This document shows, piece after piece, positions 32,565 through 34,840 of a stretch of DNA of 34,840 bases. The number at the start of each line of letters is the position of its first letter. Position 1 is the first letter of the stretch. Source of the DNA: JAAYYM01 sp035271065 (GTDB lineage Bacteria > Bacillota > Clostridia > Lachnospirales > Lachnospiraceae). The position numbers and the translations under genes were made by a program. Under the pieces are notes generated by a model. It saw only the letters and a program-made list of their open reading frames with translations, searched no databases and was not told the DNA's origin. The DNA lies in contig DATESB010000236.1 in the NCBI GenBank assembly GCA_035271065.1, positions 1-34,840 on the forward strand, written 5' to 3'.

Positions 32565-32641
32565 ACTATGACAGGAATATCAATTGTGAAAAATGTGATA
32601 AGAAGAGCGTGAAACTATCTGTATAGGAGATTTTTGTTATT

Positions 32642-34147
32642 ATGCAATTTAATTCATATGATTTTATGTTATTTTTTCCGATTGTTTTACTGCTTTATTT
32701 CTTGATTCCAGCCAAGTTTCGTTATATTTGGCTTTTAATTTCCAGTTACTATTTTTACATGGGGTGGAATCCCAAGTATGCAATTCTAATTGCCTTTTCA
32801 ACCGGTGTTACATATATTTGCGGACTTGTTCTGGAAAAGGCCAATCTCATAGAAGATGAAAAAGTAAGAAAGAAGTGAAAAAAGAGTTGTGTTGCCATTG
32901 GACTGTTTATTAATTTGGCGGTTCTTTTTGTGTTTAAGTATGCCGGATTTACAATAGAGAGTTTAAATGCCGTTTTTTCGCGTGTCCATATTAAGTTAAT
33001 TGAACTTCCATTTGATATTATTTTACCTGTCGGAATATCATTTTATACATTTCAAGCTTTGGGTTATATCATTGATGTATACAGAGGAGATATAAAGGCA
33101 GAAAAGAATTTTGCACGGTATGCATTATTTGTGTCCTTTTTTCCTCAATTGGTAGCGGGTCCGATTGAACGGTCAAAGAATCTGATTACGCAGTTGAATT
33201 GCTTGGATAAAGTGAAAGTATGGGATACAAAGCGGATTTCAAACGGCGCTGTTATGATGCTGTGGGGATATTTTCAAAAAATGGTAATTGCTGATCGTGT
33301 GGCGATTTTGGTTAATCAGGTTTATGATAATTATGCGGATTATGGCGCAATGGCATTTATACTGGCTACTTTGTTTTTTGCAATACAAATATACTGCGAT
33401 TTTGGCAGTTATTCCAATATAGCCATTGGCGCAGCTGAGATTATGGGAGTTCGGCTGATGGAGAATTTCAGAGCCCCCTATTTGGCAACGAGTATTTCTG
33501 ACTTTTGGAAGAGATGGCATATTTCATTAAGTACATGGTTTAGAGATTATCTCTATATTTCGCTCGGTGGAAACAGATGCTCAAAAGGAAGAAAGTATTT
33601 CAATATTATGGTGGTTTTCCTGACAAGTGGATTGTGGCACGGAGCTGCTTGGAATTATGTATTGTGGGGCGGATTGCACGGGCTGTATCAGATTATTGGG
33701 GATTTGCTGAAACCACTTAAGGAAAGGTGCTATCGTATATTTAAAGTAAATACCACCGTCAAAAGTTTTCAATGGGGACAAATCATTGTTACTTTTCTTT
33801 TAGTTGATTTTGCATGGGTTTTCTTTAGAGCCCCAAGCCTTTTTCAGGCGATTGATATGATGAAGAATGCACTTTCACATATGGATCCATGGGCTATATT
33901 TGATGGAAGTCTCTATACGTGGGGACTCAGTATCTATGAATTCTGGATTGCGGTGGTTTCCATTATTCTTTTGCTTATCATAGATATCGTAAAGGTAGAA
34001 AAGAAGAATGGATTGCGAGATGCTTTTTTTAGACAAAGCATTCTATTTAGATGGGGAGTGTATATCGGTGCAATTTGTGCAATTTTCCTATTTGGAATCT
34101 ATGGACCACAGTTTACGGCACAGGAATTTATTTATTTTCAATTTTAG
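32642..34147 (+). pseudogene. MBOAT O-acyltransferase interrupted by an in-frame TGA
   Basis: One frame of 501 codons, the same length as the MBOAT at 14359, but codon 79 (32876-32878) is TGA. The part before it has the MBOAT N-terminus (QFNSYDFMLFFPIVLLLYFL); the part after resumes in the same frame with CVAIGLFINLAVLFVFKYAG, which aligns with LAILITVIYNLGILFYFKYF of the first MBOAT, the stop falling opposite Tyr82 there. Later blocks are intact: LPVGISFYTFQALGYIIDVY, FFPQLVAGPIERS, FWKRWHISLSTWFRDYLYIS and SGLWHGAAWNYVLWGGLHG. So one substitution, most simply TGG or CGA to TGA, disrupts an otherwise normal gene. Re-initiation at the TTG 32915 lacks a ribosome site. The SGNH partner follows 15 bases later. 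Sequencing error is also possible. Confidence 0.82.
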
Positions 34148-34162
34148 GATGAGGAAAGAAAA

Positions 34163-34840
34163 ATGAAAAAGAAGATAGGAAAAGCAATACTATTTTTGGT
34201 ATGTCTATCATGTGCACTCTATTTGGTAAATGGTGTTGTTAAATTTGAATATGTTTTAGGTGAAAATACATTTCAAGAATTTTACAAACAGGAAAAAAAC
34301 ACAGTTGATGTGATGTTTTTTGGTACGAGTGTGATGTATTTTTCTACCAGTCCGGCGGTACTGTGGGACAATTATGGAATTGCAGCTTATGACTTAGGTT
34401 CGCCGGCACAACCACTTTGGACGACTTACTATTATATACAGGAAGCTCTCAAATATCAAAAACCAAAAGTTTTGGCCGTAGAATGTTTAGCACTTACGGA
34501 TCATCACGAGTATGGAGACAGTATGTCACAGGTGAAGAGTATATCCGGTATGCGATATTCGAAGGTTAAGTATGACTTAATTCAAAACTCGGTACCAAAG
34601 GAAGATAGAATGGATATGCTTTTGGGATTTCCGAACTATCATAATCGATATACAGAATTAGAAGAGAAGGATTTCACAAAATTTCCATGGAATAGAGAAG
34701 AATATTTTTATAAAGGGGCAATGGAGTTTGAACCAGGCGTTGAGGCATTTACGTGGAGCGGAGTATCAGATAGTGAAGAAACAATAGAATTAGCGCCAAA
34801 AGTAGAAGAATATTATGAAAAGATAATTGAGTTAGCAAAA
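34163..34840 (+). CDS. SGNH-hydrolase-like partner of MBOAT (3' truncated by window edge)
   Basis: The first 226 codons, open to the right edge. The N-terminus has a membrane anchor (about 5-26). Block I is VMFFGTSVMYFSTSP (about 52-66), with the candidate catalytic Ser in GTS, followed by LWDNYGIAAYDLGSPAQPLW (about 69-88), YYIQEALKYQKPKVLAVEC (about 92-110). This layout is typical of the exported SGNH proteins that accompany MBOAT acyltransferases in Lachnospiraceae, and differs from the AlgX/DHHW-like protein at 15901, where the Asp/His motif comes first. The C-terminal Asp/His block would lie beyond the window. RBS GAGGAAAG upstream, 15 bases after the interrupted MBOAT. Confidence 0.8.
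   Translation, partial: MKKKIGKAILFLVCLSCALYLVNGVVKFEYVLGENTFQEFYKQEKNTVDVMFFGTSVMYFSTSPAVLWDNYGIAAYDLGSPAQPLWTTYYYIQEALKYQKPKVLAVECLALTDHHEYGDSMSQVKSISGMRYSKVKYDLIQNSVPKEDRMDMLLGFPNYHNRYTELEEKDFTKFPWNREEYFYKGAMEFEPGVEAFTWSGVSDSEETIELAPKVEEYYEKIIELAK

Noticed and set aside
32488..32641. Riboswitch in the long MBOAT leader
   Set aside because: I found no recognisable aptamer core and no downstream terminator hairpin; only simple inverted repeats.
32876..32878. Selenocysteine at the MBOAT TGA
   Set aside because: No bacterial SECIS-like hairpin is obvious directly downstream, and MBOAT proteins are not known selenoproteins; nonsense mutation is simpler.

Overview
The window looks like chromosomal DNA from a motile, low-to-mid GC Gram-positive of the class Clostridia, most likely a Lachnospiraceae member (Roseburia/Butyrivibrio/Agathobacter-like). 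The grounds are purine-rich Shine-Dalgarno sequences before almost every gene, the ftsEX - M23 hydrolase - S41 protease - uvrB - uvrA - mbl order, the mbl-flgF-flgG-flgJ cluster, comF followed by a yvyF-type flagellar gene, the cdaA-cdaR-glmM operon, and several small proteins of the kind found in that family. Genus is inference. I saw no tRNA, rRNA, CRISPR array, prophage or insertion sequence.

Layout. 1-2858: end of an acyl-ACP thioesterase gene, then cvfB (S1 RNA-binding), ridA, a 77-residue protein whose predicted element order matches HPr, and a CPBP membrane protease. 2856-3117: a flagellar-type sigma-28 promoter overlapping the protease stop codon drives a 58-codon YjfB-family gene missed by length-filtered ORF calling; a strong bidirectional terminator follows. 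3194-4573 (minus strand): a GT-C membrane glycosyltransferase, divergent from a degenerate WecG/TagA-like gene and a YitT-family gene. 6393-7481: a PucR/CdaR-type regulator. 7497-11571: ftsE, ftsX, a coiled-coil M23 endopeptidase and an S41 protease, a coherent division/peptidoglycan-hydrolase module.

11594-20251: uvrB and uvrA, with a GT2 glycosyltransferase, an MBOAT O-acyltransferase and an AlgX/DHHW-like SGNH protein lying between them, an apparent polysaccharide-acylation cassette. 20265-23541: promoters, mbl, two rod/hook-family genes and a FlgJ-type rod-binding gene. 23646-26977: recD2, comF and a flagellar yvyF-type gene. 27007-28401: two uncharacterised membrane proteins. 28404-31963: cdaA, cdaR and glmM (c-di-AMP synthesis and amino-sugar supply for the cell wall). 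32108-32371: HPr with its own promoter and terminator. 32642-34840: a second MBOAT gene, interrupted by one in-frame TGA, followed by an SGNH-type partner cut by the window edge.

Overall this is mostly core envelope, motility and DNA-repair housekeeping. The most notable points are the sigma-28 promoter plus cUUCGg hairpin in front of the tiny YjfB gene, the HPr-like protein without an active-site histidine, the nonsense-interrupted second MBOAT, the acylation cassette between uvrB and uvrA, and the WecG-like protein lacking the usual catalytic aspartate. I found no clear evidence of a wholly new system; the uncharacterised pair before cdaA and the HPr-like protein are the best candidates for unknown biology.
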